Translations under genes and position numbers: made by a program
Shown: piece after piece, positions 46,501 through 58,788 of the stretch
Layout of the letters: every line of letters begins with the position of its first letter
How positions within the stretch are numbered: position 1 is the stretch's first letter
NCBI GenBank assembly: GCA_001986395.2
Contig: MQVO02000008.1
Span: 1,426,001-1,490,000 of the forward strand
Direction: 5' to 3'
Origin: Irpex lacteus
Lineage: Eukaryota > Basidiomycota > Agaricomycetes > Polyporales > Irpicaceae
Length of the DNA: 64,000 nt
Notes under the pieces: generated by a model
What the model was told of the DNA's origin: nothing
What the model saw: only the letters and a program-made list of their open reading frames with translations
Database searches by the model: none

Positions 46501-48120
46501 ATTCAAAAGTTCCAGCTGATTCCTAACGCTCTTTTTCATCCTTCCTTCGCTCTCCCCACCTTTTGCGTCACAGCTCACTAAACGAACCCCCGCATCGCAT
46601 TCGCCTCCCCCACACACGTTTATGGTCTTCGGTCACGGCGTTCACGATCGATCACGTTTTAGAGTTCTGTGTTTGCGTTAGAGCCGATGTTGCTTGTATG
46701 TTCGGCGGCAACTCGATGGTAGATTTAGAGGCGGTCAGGCTATAGATTTAGAGCTGGAAGATTGTTCGTGCCCACGGTTAGTGGTCCCCCTACCCCCCTC
46801 TCATATCCTATTACTTGCTGTATATTTTACTTAGCTGGTCTCTCCTATACCATCGCTGTTTGCTTTAATGTATTGAATGTGCCATCTCAGCTATCCCGTA
46901 CGTACGAGTTCTCAGGTGCGTACACATGCTGGTCCCCTTATCAGATATTGCGACATAACATTTGTCTTTCTCTAGTACTTCTTCCGACTTTGGACCCGGC
47001 TGCTGTGCTGGATCGTACGTGGAAGTATCTCGGCATCATCCACTGCTCCCCCGCTGTTGCTGCGTGTTGTGTCGTCTCAGCCTATAGAAAGCTGGGATGG
47101 TCGCCAATGACACGACATGTCGACAACAAGGCCCATGTCTTGTGCGGTCCCCATAAGTGCTAAACCCAAGCCACGGCTCGGACTTATGTACATAGGACGT
47201 GTTGCTTTCACTCAGACCTCTTCTAATTCCTTGCTCCTCGCACAACTGACAATCGATAATTCCTAGGCCGCGTCCTCCGTCGTGCGCAAGTCCGGTAGTC
47301 AAACAATCAAACTTTCGGCCTCGGCTTAGGGTAGCGTTGCGTTACTTCTACTGCAGCTGCCCAGATCGATCCACTACTCTTTGATTGACAGTGGCTCACC
47401 GAGCCATAGACGAGAGACCGCTCGTTCTTACCGCTGCCGTAATTTTGATATACGCGTCGACGTCGTACAGCCTTGTCTGAACAAGCCATTCGGTATTTAG
47501 AAAACTGATACGATATTTCGTATCGCGTCGTAGCCGCGAGATGCCAAGATGCTTGAACCTGGCCTACGATCTCACCATAACAACGGCGACATGGCATAGG
47601 CATTCATATTGAGTATTCCAAGTCGTCGGTAGTACGCTGATGTCATGAACTTACATACTTGAATACCTACATCGTCCATCGTCCAGGAACTTGATCATCG
47701 TGTTCAGCACCTTGTCCTCCGAACCTTGTCCTCCGAGCGCCAGGTACTACCAAACCGTACTCGTCGGCGCATTCGGGAAATTCTTCTCTCACTGAACATG
47801 TCGTCATGGACCCTCTTTTACAGGATAATGACGATCACATCTTCCAGGGTATCAAGCGCGCCGTTAGCGCGTTGCCAACAAACGTATGTTTGACCAATTA
47901 CAGCCCTCCGCCTACTCACAACATCCTTCTATAGCACCCATTTCGACGCTAATAAGCGGGGAAGATTGATCCGCCATGCAAAACCCGCCGAACCGACGTC
48001 TTTGTGGCTCCCCAGAAACATCTCATATAAATACCGCCAGAAAACATAGCTCCCACTCATTCCCCCCTCCCTGTCATTCTTTTACTCTGCTACTCTTTAC
48101 CCCTACATACACGCTCCCTA
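46501..48120. other. Intergenic stretch, one possible micro-gene
   Basis: It begins with the peroxiredoxin 3' UTR. A possible two-exon micro-ORF runs from an ATG at 47806 (MDPLLQDNDDHIFQGIKRAV, GTATGT donor at 47884) to a TAA near 47954, about 31 residues. No other gene was recognised. The end carries the protease promoter. Confidence 0.4.
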
Positions 48121-49773
48121 ATGCTTGCTTTCCCAATTCTCCTGCTCCTCGCTGTCGTTGGCACTGGCAGCGCCACAGCGAAGCCGTCGCCTCACGCCCG
48201 GAACTCGGACTCGTCCGAAGTGCTGGGATTGCCCATTGACGCAAAGATCAACCTCAACCGTCTTTCCAATGTTGTAGCTGCAGACGTTGCGAGAGCCGCG
48301 CATTTCAAAGGACATGGCCAAAAGAAACGCGAATCCAGACATCGCGGTAAACGTCAGAGTGTGGCCATCAGCGCGACTAACACCGCCGTGAGTACTGTGG
48401 CGCGATATTTGCGTCCCTCGTATTGATCCTTTGCACATATTTGTAGGTCGACTTTACGTCCAAGGTGAAGTTCGGAGAACCTGCGACAGAATGTGAGTGT
48501 CAGTCTCGCCCAAGGGGACAATTGAAACTTACGCGTGACATATACTAGACACCTTGCTCTTGGACAGCGGGAGCTCTAACACCTTCGTGGGCCTCCGGAG
48601 CAAATATTCACCAAGTGGCGCCAGCAACGCTACTGGAAAATCAGTGGTACGTGCATTGTCAATCCTCGCCACACCATAAACCAATCATCTACGTCGCCAG
48701 TCCGTAACATATGGTAGCGGTTCTTTCTCCGGAACAGAATGTGAGTGACCTAAATCAATATTATGGTATTGATCCTCATACAGAGGCGTAGACACCGACA
48801 AGGTTGATTTGGGAAACGGCCTGGTTATCAACTCCCAGCGCATTGCGGGTGTGACCCATTCTTCTGGGTTCGATGGTACCTTTGACGGTATCCTTGGTAT
48901 CGGCCCAACAGACCTCACACAAGGTTTGTCAATTTCGCCCTTACCACAGCTCACGTCACCAATCTAAAATCCCCTCCATAGGTACCGTTTCTGGATCGTC
49001 AGAAGAGATCCCTACCGTCCTCGACAATCTATTCTCTCAAAAGACCATCGGTGCCAAGGTCCTCGGGTTATCTTTGCCTCCGTTCTCCTCGGGATCGGGC
49101 TCTGCCGGGTCGATTAGCTTCGGTGGTGCAGAGTCATCGAAGTATAATGGCAAGCTGGTGTACACCGATATCACGAAGACCGATCCCGCGAAGGATTATT
49201 GGGGTGTCGACCAGAGCATACAGTATGGCGAGACGACGATTCTTAAGTCATCGGCTGGGATTATCGATAGTGGAAGCACGATGATTTTGCTTGCAACTGG
49301 TACGTATTATGTATTACGAGATGCTGCTCATGGTGCCTAATACTGAGAATATGATGACAGATGCCTATAACGCCTACAAACAGGCAACGGGTGCCACTCT
49401 GGATGACAAGACGAAGATGTTGAAGCTTCCAAAGGACCAACAGGGCAAGCTGCAGCCGTTGAAGTTCACAATCGGCGGTGTTGACTACACGCTCAACGCA
49501 AATGCTCAGATTTTCCCTCGTTCGTTGAACGAGGCTCTCGGTGGCGACAACGATAGCGTCTACCTCGTCGTTGGCGATGTGAGTAGTTGCATTTCATTGT
49601 CAGCACATGCGATACTGACTTTCCGCCACGTATAGCTCGGCTCGAATAGCGGAGAGGGCCTTGACTTCATCAACGGTTACGCATTCATGGAAAGGTTCTA
49701 CACCGTTTACGACGCCACAAACTCCAAAATTGGGCTCGCAACTACCGAGCACACGGATGCACAGAGCAACTGA
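48121..49773 (+). CDS. Secreted aspartic protease, polyporopepsin-like (A1)
   Basis: A pepsin-family endopeptidase of about 410 residues. A signal peptide (MLAFPILLLLAVVGTGSATA) leads into a propeptide of about 80 residues ending in a basic stretch with RHRGKRQS. The mature enzyme shows FGEPATEYTLLLDSGSSNTF (first catalytic Asp in DSGSS), the flap sequence VTYGSGSFSGTEY, GILGIGPTDLTQG, and the second catalytic motif AGIIDSGSTMILLAT. It closes LGSNSGEGLDFINGYAFMER and FYTVYDATNSKIGLAT. Both active sites use DSG, as in polyporopepsins. Seven or so short introns interrupt it. Secretion implies extracellular protein degradation at acid pH. Confidence 0.92.
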
Positions 49774-49928
49774 GCGATTGACAACCCTCGGGATTTTTTC
49801 CCTTACAAACATATACCCTTTGTGTCCCGTTTAAGGTACTGCATTCAATAATGATACAACGCTCGTTTGCTTTCTGTATACACCTGTATTGATACATTTG
49901 TCTATACACACTTGATCTGTCCTGTACA

Positions 49929-50958
49929 TCACCCAACCATGCTCCGCTTTCGCCCACGCAGTCGTACGTCGTCCAGTCGCTTGCTTATGGCTTTCCATTC
50001 CTTTCCCATCCGGAGTTCGTACGCTTTTAGGACGCCTGAGAAGAGAGGTTCGGATGCAGGGTGGGTAGATGAGAAGGCTCGTTCGAGCACATATAGATCG
50101 ACTGCTTTGTCTTCCACTAAACTTGAGACGTAGGCTAGACCGAAGTCTATCAAAACCTGGGAAAGACGGGAAATCAGGTACAAGTCTAAGGATATTGAAC
50201 ATATACTATCTCACAAGTTCTGCTTTCTTTGACGGGGAAGACGTTGGATGGCGTAGCATCATGTTGGACGTTGTCAAGTCACCGTGGATCACATCCGCCA
50301 GATGCATCTTTGCAATCTCCATCCCTATCATGGCCATGACCTCGTCTGTTCCGCGCATTGAATGAGGACATACGCTGATCCATTGACGGAAAGTGCGTAC
50401 CAGTCGAGACATTATACTCCAGCAACGCATCCTCTTCCTCTTCCGTAAAATCTTCTTCAACATCATCCGTCTCTCCTACTTCCTCGACCTCCTCATCTTC
50501 TGCACCGCCGCCGAGCAGAAGTCTAATACTTTTGCCGTCTATCCATTCAATTCCAAGGACTCCTTCGGCAGCATCGACCATCCGTACAGAAGGTACATTG
50601 ACGTCAGCACTGAGTACAAAATCCATATTTAGATAACAACACCAATGCCGTAGTGATTTGAACACACCGTAGACACTTGACCAGTGCTCGACCCTCGCCC
50701 GCCACTCTAGCTTTCGTCAAGGATATGTCCAATGATGGATGTCGATAGCCTTTATGAAATCGGTACTTGAAGAGAACATCCCCGTCGTCAGCATCAGAGT
50801 CACTGAGGCGACCCTTGTATACTTTCTGTATCGCGAAAGAAGGAGTATTTAGATGCATTCAGAGTTGTGCTCGCGAAGATGAAGACGATCTGACTTGCTG
50901 CTTCAGCTCCTTGGGATATTGGTGTGGCTAAAGATAATAGTGTTTTCGTAGCACTCAT
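49929..50958 (-). CDS. BUD32: Bud32 / PRPK kinase of the KEOPS complex
   Basis: Atypical small kinase/ATPase of KEOPS, needed for the tRNA t6A modification and telomere maintenance. The start at 50958 reads MSATKTLLSLATPISQGAEA, then KVYKGRLSDSD, YRFHKGYRHPSLDISLTKAR, EGRALVKCLR, VNVPSVRMVDAAEGVLGIEW, a long acidic insert (EDEEVEEVGETDDVEEDF), the catalytic loop VIHGDLTTSNMMLR, LIDFGLAYVSSLVEDKAVDL, and the conserved C-terminal tail DDVRLRGRKRSMVG at 49929. Four introns are needed. The acidic insert after the IEW strand is longer than in most relatives. It is divergent from RRP45 across a short shared promoter. Confidence 0.93.
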
Positions 50959-51127
50959 AACGAGAGATAGCACGTAGACGTCGACAGTAAGAGTGAACGT
51001 TAGTAGTGTCGCGCTAATCTTGTGGCATTCATCCCGCCATACATACCTAAAATGGTAAGCGTCGGGATCATGAATTCCGCCTGCAATATGGGCGTTTAGA
51101 TTTTCTTGAAGTTCGCCACCGACCACC
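50959..51127. promoter_or_regulatory. Short bidirectional promoter BUD32 / RRP45
   Basis: Only 169 bp separate the start codons of BUD32 (minus) and RRP45 (plus), two RNA-maturation genes. Any core promoter must be shared or back-to-back. No TATA box is evident. Confidence 0.6.
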
Positions 51128-52194
51128 ATGCCGCGCCCGCCATCCCCTTCAATTCCAGAGAAAGAGTTTGTCCAAACTGCGCTCAAGCAAGGCTTACGTC
51201 TCGATGGACGTCTACCGCTAGAACTAAGACAACCTGTTCTGACGTTTGGGCAGGACTTGGGATGGGTAGAATGCGCGATGGGGAAAACACGGTGTGTGCA
51301 ATTTTTGTTTGCATATATGCTATTGAAAAGCTAATTAAGGTCATATATAGAGTATTGGCTCAGGTCGACGGGAAAATGGTGAAGCCAACTCCGGAGAGAC
51401 CTCTGGAGGGTATTATATCTATTCATTCCGAAATATCTCCCATGGCTTCAAGTGAATATGAACCAGGTCGGTAGGTATGTAGTCCGCTAAATGCTATATC
51501 GTTGTACTAACTTAGCTTTAGAGCATCTGACGAAGAAGTTACCATGACTCGCATGTTGGACAAGGTACTAAGAAGAAGCGATGCGGTGGACAAGGAGTCC
51601 TTGTGTGTACAGGCTGGTCAACGCGTAAGGCCAGTTTCTCTATCTCATCTATACATCATGCTGACGCGTTGTTCAGGTCTGGCATATTAGGCTGACGATT
51701 CACTGCCTCGCGGATGCTGGTAACTTGCTGGATTGCGCGTGCCTCGCGGGTATCGTCGCGCTGAAGCATTTCAGAAGGCCAGAAGTCGAAGTTGAAGGCG
51801 ATGAGGTTATCATAGTGAGTTGCGACATATTCATTGACTGCGCGAAGCTCACTGTTTATTTGCATAGCACCATCCCTCTGAGCGTGCACCAGTCCCTCTG
51901 TCCATGCACCATACTCCCTACTGCTTTACATTCGCCTGCTTTCCCGACCCCGAGATCCCGCCAATACTCGACCCTACAAACTTAGAGCAGCGTTTGAGTC
52001 TGGGTCTACTCTCTGTCGCGCTGAACGCGCAGCGGGAGCTGTGTGTAGTGCAAAAAGCCGGAGGTGTACCTCTATCGCCAGACGAGGTCATGCAAATGAT
52101 TGACCAAGCCGTCACAAAAGCCAAGGAGTTGGATCGTGTCGTTGAGCAGTCTCTCAAGAAAGACTGGGCAGGGAGGCATGTCGAAGTCCGGTAG
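51128..52194 (+). CDS. RRP45: Exosome ring subunit Rrp45 (EXOSC9)
   Basis: RNase PH-fold subunit of the nine-member exosome ring that processes and degrades RNA in nucleus and cytoplasm. The start MPRPPSPSIPEKEFVQTALK is followed by GLRLDGRLPLELR, the N-terminal hallmark. After introns come VLAQVDGKMVKPTPERPLEG, MLDKVLRRSDAVDKESLCVQ, VWHIRLTIHCLADAGNLLDC, HHPSERAPVPLSMHHTPYCF, DPTNLEQRLSLGLLSVALNA and QKAGGVPLSPDEVMQMI, ending HVEVR at 52194. Five introns, all in phase, are inferred. Length is about 290 residues, close to the yeast protein. Confidence 0.92.
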
Positions 52195-52764
52195 GATATT
52201 ATCCTACACGTGAGTTCCGCCTGCGTCATCCGCATCCATGTCTAATCGGCGTGCTTTCGAGTACTTAGTCGTGGTCTGTGATTTTTCGACCAGTTCCGTC
52301 TCATTGGAATTCCACCGATGAAAGGACCATCTCCGCTGTCCGAGAGAATGGTATATTCATATCCGGAACGACATGTGAGCCGTTGCCATCGCCACTACTG
52401 TATGGCCTTTCCCATACAGTAACTCGACGTCCTGCTATCGATTTTCGTCAGTACAACGACGCATCCAAATCTTCGCCAGTTCTGATACGCCGAAGTACAT
52501 GCTCGGCGTCGGAAGAATCATTACATCAACTTTTAGCGTTAGCGTCGATAAGGCGGGGGATGCGAATAAATTCATTTTGCGCGTTGAACAGAGATTCAAG
52601 ATCTCCAGCCGCGCGGAAAGGTGCGGTTCGCGGTTTCTCGTGTGCCGGCATTTCGTCAAACCTACCTCAGTTTCCCACTTGCTCCTGCTGCTAATGTGCT
52701 AAGTCGCTTTCCTTAACTTCCTTTGCACTGGCTTGCAAGCGGACTTCCTCTCTCTCGCTCTCCC
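52195..52764. other. Intergenic stretch before the F-box gene
   Basis: About 570 bp. A frame at 52278-52694 is open but has no domain signature or clear start context. It probably holds the RRP45 3' UTR and F-box gene promoter. Confidence 0.45.
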
Positions 52765-54608
52765 ATGTCGTTTCTTGTCCGACGCAAAACCAGTCGACCT
52801 TTTGCAGATTCCGCGAATCTCACAGTTCATGAACCCGACTCCAGGCCATCACCAACACCAAGCATCAAGTCAACCTCGACATTCAGACATCGTCTCTCTA
52901 GTTTCTCATTTCTCAGCTCGAAACGCACCTCCAAGCTATCGTCGACGAAATCAGGAGGCATATGTTACAATGCGCAGTACCGTGCCACCGACTCGTTTAG
53001 TAGAAGTGACACACCTTCGCCAACACCGTCATTGGAGGAGATACGGAGACCGAGTGGGCTGGGCCGGCGAGTGAGCATTACATCCCAATCATTGGAGCAG
53101 AATATCGATAACTGGCCAACTCCGAGCGCGGGCAAATCCAAAGGACCACGCAAAGCGAGCATCAGCGCCCCCAACCTGTCTCTCGCAGTCTCTCTCTTAC
53201 CAGAAGGATTTGTGCGCTGGGAAGTGTCAGAGCCGGAGGACGAGACGGAAGATGGTCATGTACAGGAGCCTGTATGCATGTTCACGAAGATACCCCCAAA
53301 TCTACTGAACGCCGTCTTCGCATTCGTCTCGCCACCAGACCTAACGTCACTGGCACGCGTCTGCAAGTCATTCCTATCCCCCTCTCGTGCTCTGCTCTAC
53401 GGTAATGTGGATCTACTGCCCATTACTGACCAGCGACGTATAGAAGCCTGCATCCACACCCTCGCTTCGAAGCGGGACTTGGCGAAGCTTGTTCGTCGCT
53501 TCGCGTGCAGCTCAATATCCGAAGCACGTTCAGCACTTCTTGCTTCTCCCCTTCCGACCTTCTCACTGGCAATCGCGCTCAACAACATGACAGAGCTCGT
53601 GTCCCTCAAGGTACCGCGCTTCGACCCGAATTCGTTCTTCCATACCACCTTTCAACTCCGAAGTCTCACCCTGCTATGGGAAACAGCAACCCCAGACGAC
53701 CTCCAAGGCATGTTCGCATGGCTCACGACACAGTCCAATCTCACTTCCCTCTCCTTTCCTCATCTCATTCTCGACGAGCGCACGTCAGACATGTTGTCCG
53801 GCGCAGGCAACGCTCTCTCAGAACATACCTCTGATGACCCACAAACTCAGGATCACAGCACGTCATTGCTCTCCTTTCCCTTCGTGTCGCAGTTGGTCCC
53901 GGACCTCACTCGCTTGCATGCACCCTCTTCCATCGTCGCTGCCCTGGCTCCCGGGAGGCCTCTTAACTCTGTCACGATGCACATTCACTGGACGATCTAC
54001 AACGGCCTGCGGCCATCGGCACTTATGTCTGTGGTTTCTCAGGCGACAACACCAATAACACATCTAGCCATCACGACTTCACCGCGGAACCCAGTCGATG
54101 CCCGGTCGTTAGAGCGTGTACTCATGGCCGCCGGGGCTGAACTTGGGAAAAATCTCAAGACCCTCGAGGTCGAAAGCACGCTAGAAGACGACGTGCGTGC
54201 TAACTTTTCTCTTTTCTCTTATCTATCCTGTCGCGCCGTACTAACTCACCATCACACCAGGTGCTTTTCAAGCAACTGCACGGCATCCTCGTTCGCTACC
54301 GAACACTGCAGACACTTCGTCTCTGGAGAGCCAGCGGATCTGCTGGTGGCGATGCGTACATCACGCCTCCACCCACCCCCTCTATGATACCCACCACACC
54401 AGTCACTCCGACGACACCTTCCACGCTGTGGCGTCCGCGCGCAAACACCGCTATGCCGCTGCGTACGCAGGAACGAGCCTTGCTTGGGCAGTGGATCAAG
54501 CAGTGCAGCACGCTTCGTAGCGTCGTCTTCCCCTCGGGACATCGATGGCGCATTACGGACGACGTTGGAGGACCTATCTTTACGCTCCTTGGATCTATAG
54601 CTTTATAA
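52765..54608 (+). CDS. F-box protein
   Basis: A substrate receptor candidate for an SCF ubiquitin ligase, about 595 residues in two exons (intron about 54194-54260). The chosen start, MSFLVRRKTSRPFADSANL, opens a Ser/Thr/Pro-rich region of about 170 residues. The F-box lies near residues 180-225: FTKIPPNLLNAVFAFVSPPD, LTSLARVCKSF, and SPSRALLYGNVDL. Leucine-rich, LRR-like segments follow (LVSLKVPRFDP, LRSLTLLWETA, LTSLSFPHLIL, ITHLAITTSP), a common substrate-binding arrangement in fungal F-box proteins. The end reads VGGPIFTLLGSIAL at 54608. Target unknown. Confidence 0.82.
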
Positions 54609-55271
54609 CTTCTTGTGTTATTTCGTTCGTTCGTTGCTTCTTGTTTATGGCTTATATTACGTGTGCATGGTTCTACGTACATTAACTCACATTATTGTTA
54701 TTATTGTTTCGTCCTCATTTTTGATGGACTTTGTTCTCTCTCTTTTATATCTGGTCTCATCTCTTGAAGTTATCTTCTACCTGCCGGGAAAGTAGCATAA
54801 GTTATTCATGTAATCATGTGCATGCACATAAGTATAGGTTTTTACTCACTCTTCCGATGACCGTCGCGACATGAATACGCAGCACTGTACCACGAGGGTT
54901 ACTTATCTCTTTACTGCTCCAAGACGTCATGGATATGGCCACGGGCATATGAAACCGCTGCCAAGAACTTGTTCGTCTAATTGAGGATGAAATGTTACAA
55001 CATTGGAAACTACACGTTGAGTACAAATAACAGTGGACGGGAAAGCAAATTGAATGCATGAAGAGAAGGAAAAAAAAAAACATGTTTGGTGGTGATCGTG
55101 GCCAAGCTCAGTATTAGGATAATGAAATCGGGGGTTCCGCGTCCAGCATTGTGACCATGGACTGTTCCAAGAAACACGGATACTTAGAAAGAATTGACGA
55201 GCACTGCCGGGGGAGGATATGATGCAACGCGGGCTTGATGTGTAGAAAAAAGTGAAAGGGGGATTGAGGCC
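54609..55271. other. Intergenic stretch between convergent genes
   Basis: About 660 bp of AT-rich 3' flanks of the F-box and disordered-protein genes, with pyrimidine-rich tracts near 54700 and an A run at about 55070-55080. No gene was recognised. Confidence 0.5.
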
Positions 55272-56129
55272 TCATTCAGAGTCGGTGTCTGAATCCGGGT
55301 TGGCGCGACGTTGTTGCATGGCTGAAGCACCAGAGGGCTTCCTTGAAGGGGAAGGACGATAGTTCTCTGGTCTGTACGCCTGCATCGCCGCGAGGAGACC
55401 AGAAGGCGCGAAGACGGGGTCGTCTTTTCGTCGCGCTCGCACTTGGTCAGCCGTCATGAGAGGCTTCTCTACTTTCTCTATCGGTTTCGGCTCCTCGACG
55501 ACCACCGTGGGTTCCCATCGCAGCTCAGGAGATAGACGGACTCTCTCCGGTGACCGCGACGCCGCCCTTGAGCCACTCCCGCTTCCACTCCCACTCCCGC
55601 CGTCGACCACCCCCGCCTCCGTGTTCTTCCTCATCCACGCCTCCTTTATCTTCTGCGCCTCGCTCTCCTGCTGCTCCGGGCTCTTCGCCGGTGCTGTGGC
55701 AAAGTACTTGTCGAGTTGTGCTTCTTGTTCGCTCAACGGGGCTTTGTATCCGTGTGCGTCTCTGCCAGGCTTAGCGTTTGCGGGAACGAGCCCGACAGCG
55801 CGGAGCGCGGCCTGCCGCTGCTCCGCCGACGTAAATGCATTCTCGAGTTCGACGCCTGCCTTGCGGTGTACGGCGGTCGTGGTGGACAGCCCTAGAAGCG
55901 GTCCCGATGCCTTTCGTTTGTGTTTGTCTTTCTTGGGGGACGAAGGCGCTTCTTCTGGTACGCATTCGAGGTCGCCGTGCTCGTGCGGCGAGGTAACATG
56001 CACCCACTGCTGCGATGGTGAACGCAGCTTCGACGTGAGACGTCTGAACACCCCGGGATGTGTCTTGTGGGGGTCTTCTTGTGCTGGATCAGGAGGAAGA
56101 GGGGGCAGGTCCTTTGTCAGGCTCGTCAT
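55272..56129 (-). CDS. Disordered hypothetical protein
   Basis: Intronless, 285 residues, not assigned to a family. The start is MTSLTKDLPPLPPDPAQED. It is rich in Pro, Ser, Lys and Glu with basic clusters (SPKKDKHKRKASG), a Gly-Ser dipeptide repeat (GGSGSGSGSGSR at about residues 178-190) and short conserved-looking blocks such as QRQAALRAVGLVPANAKPGR and LMTADQVRARRKDDPVFAPS. The end is NPDSDTDSE, an acidic terminus resembling a casein kinase 2 site. There is no signal peptide or membrane helix. Codon use and length argue for a real gene despite the antisense frames. Confidence 0.7.
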   Translation of the reverse strand: MTSLTKDLPPLPPDPAQEDPHKTHPGVFRRLTSKLRSPSQQWVHVTSPHEHGDLECVPEEAPSSPKKDKHKRKASGPLLGLSTTTAVHRKAGVELENAFTSAEQRQAALRAVGLVPANAKPGRDAHGYKAPLSEQEAQLDKYFATAPAKSPEQQESEAQKIKEAWMRKNTEAGVVDGGSGSGSGSGSRAASRSPERVRLSPELRWEPTVVVEEPKPIEKVEKPLMTADQVRARRKDDPVFAPSGLLAAMQAYRPENYRPSPSRKPSGASAMQQRRANPDSDTDSE

Positions 56130-56777
56130 ATCTGTGACAGAATCTGCCAGAATGTGAGTATAGTTGGTACGAGTAGAAAGGACGTAGCACGCACTTTATA
56201 CGCCGACTCCTGCACAGCTTCTTGGAAGTTCGAGGTCAAGAAAGAATGCTAAGATGAGTGCCTGAAGCAAGGGCCTTTGTGAAATCCCGAATGAGGCTAG
56301 AAGTCGGGATCAACGTCTTTGGCAACGGGTGCGGCTCGCATCCGCTCTTTTACCATGCGCACGTCCTACAGGCAGTGTTCAGGACCCTATCGACCCTCGT
56401 CGTTGCCAGTCAATAACCATTGTGATTGTGGAGTTGGAACTGCAGGAAGAAACGTTGTAACAGGATAAAGCAATAAATAACATTTGCTTCTTATGGGCTT
56501 AAAGGCTACCTTATTGGCTGGTAAGTAACGATAAGAAAAGGATGCTTACTTGCATTATCGGCCGATCAACATTCCGTTTACTTCTGATCTTAGACATCAT
56601 TAACCCTCACAGCCTGTAACTGCGGACGTTTGTTGTCAACAGTCAGCTGCAACGTTTCAATAATAGTACAATACACACGGTATATCGTCCTATTCTAATA
56701 GCAGTACTAGTATGTTGGCTGACCGATTTAATCACTCTCCAGCTCACTCCCTTTCCCATTTATTTTGCTCCTCAAGC
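56130..56777. promoter_or_regulatory. Divergent promoter region
   Basis: About 650 bp between the divergent starts at 56129 (minus) and 56778 (plus). It is AT-rich towards the plus-strand gene. No defined element or other gene was recognised. Confidence 0.4.
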
Positions 56778-58098
56778 ATGTCCACAATTCCAGGAGGCTT
56801 CGGCAAAGAAGTCAGCACTCCGTACTCTGATAATGTCCCCAAGAACTTGAAGGCGTCGACCGCACGCCTTATGTTCCCGCCTTCGTATGTGGTGGTGGGT
56901 GTGTATCGTTTGGTAACCGACAAACTACTCCGTGCGTCCGCATGGAACAAGTTGAAGCACGGTATAGTGCGGGGAGCGTCGGTTGCACTCGTATGGGTAA
57001 GTTGACCGCATGCATTGCATTGATGACCTTCCTGTGTTCACAACTGGTATTTCAGTCTGTTGCTACGTTCAAGATGCAACGCGTATTTGTTGAACTGTTC
57101 TTGATCAAGCACGTCTGCTTCCGAATTAAGTTTACTACTATTACTGACAAACTCGCTCTAGGTCTCCTTCGGTAACTGGTTTATCAAGAGACGCAATCTT
57201 TGGCATACGTATGCCATTTGACCTCCCAACCTGTAAGGCCTCCGTATTCCCCTCACGCCAGACAGTACTTCTCATGCGTCTCCAATCACTTGAACACAGA
57301 CGCAACGTTGGTCTTCCTATCCAGTCAAGCGACCTCAATCCTGTACTTCTTCTTCTCCCACGACATCCGTGTCGCGCGTACTCGGGCTTACGAGCAGACA
57401 ATCGTCTCCCGTGGCAAAGGGCCGGACTTCTGGAAGCCATACGTCGAAGAATGGGACAACCCACCGCAAGTGAAGCGGTCCAAATTGAGCAAGTTTGCCA
57501 GCAGCCCTCTTGGCCGCACGGCCGTCAAACGTATGTCGTATGGAACCCTTACTAATTATGCGTGAACTGAAACCTTTCGTTTACTGTTGATAGTGCTTCT
57601 TACACCTGTATACCTCGTTCCAGCTTTCGGTATCGTCATCTCAGCATGGCTTCGAGGTCTCGGCACAGCAAGCTATCTACACAGGCCCGTCAGTTACAAC
57701 ATCCTCTCTACCTCATCCGTGTCATGCTAACAACAGTCACAGTACTTCAAGGCAAAAAACATGTCAGAAGACCAAGTTGCCACCTTCATCCAAGAACGCA
57801 AATGGGACTACCGCGGTGCGTAGCAAGCTCTTCGTCATCATGCATCGCCGTTGGTTTGACGTCGCGGTTGTGTCATATATATCTAGCGTTCGGATTCACG
57901 GCGGCGTTGTTGGAGGGTATCCCTCTCATTGGGTTCATATTCACTATCTCCAACCAGATTGGCGCAGCGATGTGGGCACATGGTAAACTTCTTGTTATCG
58001 TTTGCTCGCTCCGTTTCTTAATCGCCACTTGTTGTTCCATAGACCTTGAGAAACGCCAGCACTATATAGCGGAGGTGAAGGCCCACAAGACACGGTAG
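56778..58098 (+). CDS. RRT8/EI24-like multipass membrane protein
   Basis: An integral membrane protein of about 300 residues. The start MSTIPGGFGKEVSTPYSDNV was chosen over an upstream ATG at 56712 because that extension looks like leader. Membrane segments alternate with FGNWFIKRRN, TLVFLSSQATSILYFFFSHD, RKTRAYEQTI-like loop residues, TPVYLVPAFGIVISAWLRGL, YFKAKNMSEDQVATFIQERK, FGFTAALLEGIPLIGFIFTI and the closing SNQIGAAMWAHDLEKRQHYI. The last two blocks resemble the fungal family that includes yeast Rrt8 and Lds proteins of lipid droplets and spore wall, distantly related to EI24/CysZ. Seven introns or so. Function here is not known. Confidence 0.6.
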
Positions 58099-58788
58099 AT
58101 TAATTCTCGTCATATTCTCGATAGCTTCACTTGGACAGTAGGTTATATCCTGGACATTGTATACATATTTATCTTGCTATCGACGTCTGTGCACCTGCAA
58201 ACTCAATCGATGGCAGCTTAGTAGGTGTTGCGAATCCATGTTGTCGCACATAAGCATCATTCCTGTGACACACCGAACAACGACGCATAAGTAGAATGCA
58301 TAGGTTAGCGGTACGACAACAGAGTCAAACGACGTAGTAATAAAAAGCGCATCATGCGAACACCAAAAAAAAGAACGAGTATAAACCGACACTCTGGTGG
58401 TGGGACGATCGACCTATAGGTAAACTTATGTACGCTAATAACCGGATTTCACTGGGAACGGCAGGACCCTGGTATCGCTTGGCTATAAAGTTAAGACAGC
58501 AGGAGAGGAAGAGAGTGAAAATTGGTGAATGGATAATGAAACATAAAAGGAGGGAGCGGGAGAGGCCGAGAGCGTAACATGGGAGAAACAACATTGGAAG
58601 AATAAATCAGGTGTTGTGTACTGAATGAAGGAACATAGGGTAAAATCCGACAGGAGAGGGAGACCTGGACAGCGACTGTTCGGGTAGTCAACGAGAAAAG
58701 CAAGAACTAGCACGGGCGGAGATGATGAGAGGGTTAGATGGCTCGTCAGACAGGAATGATGATGATTACGGCGGAGATTGAGACACGT
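58099..58788. other. Intergenic stretch between convergent genes
   Basis: About 690 bp containing the two 3' UTRs. Purine-rich runs (58500-58680) produce antisense frames without protein signatures. No gene was recognised. Confidence 0.5.

Noticed and set aside
46762..47163. 133-residue plus-strand frame with hydrophobic stretches
   Set aside because: It lies in the peroxiredoxin 3' flank, has mixed Cys/Tyr-rich composition and no start context or conserved motif.
52278..52694. 138-residue frame before the F-box gene
   Set aside because: Ser/Arg-rich without domain features, and an opposing frame is equally open; more likely leader or intergenic sequence.
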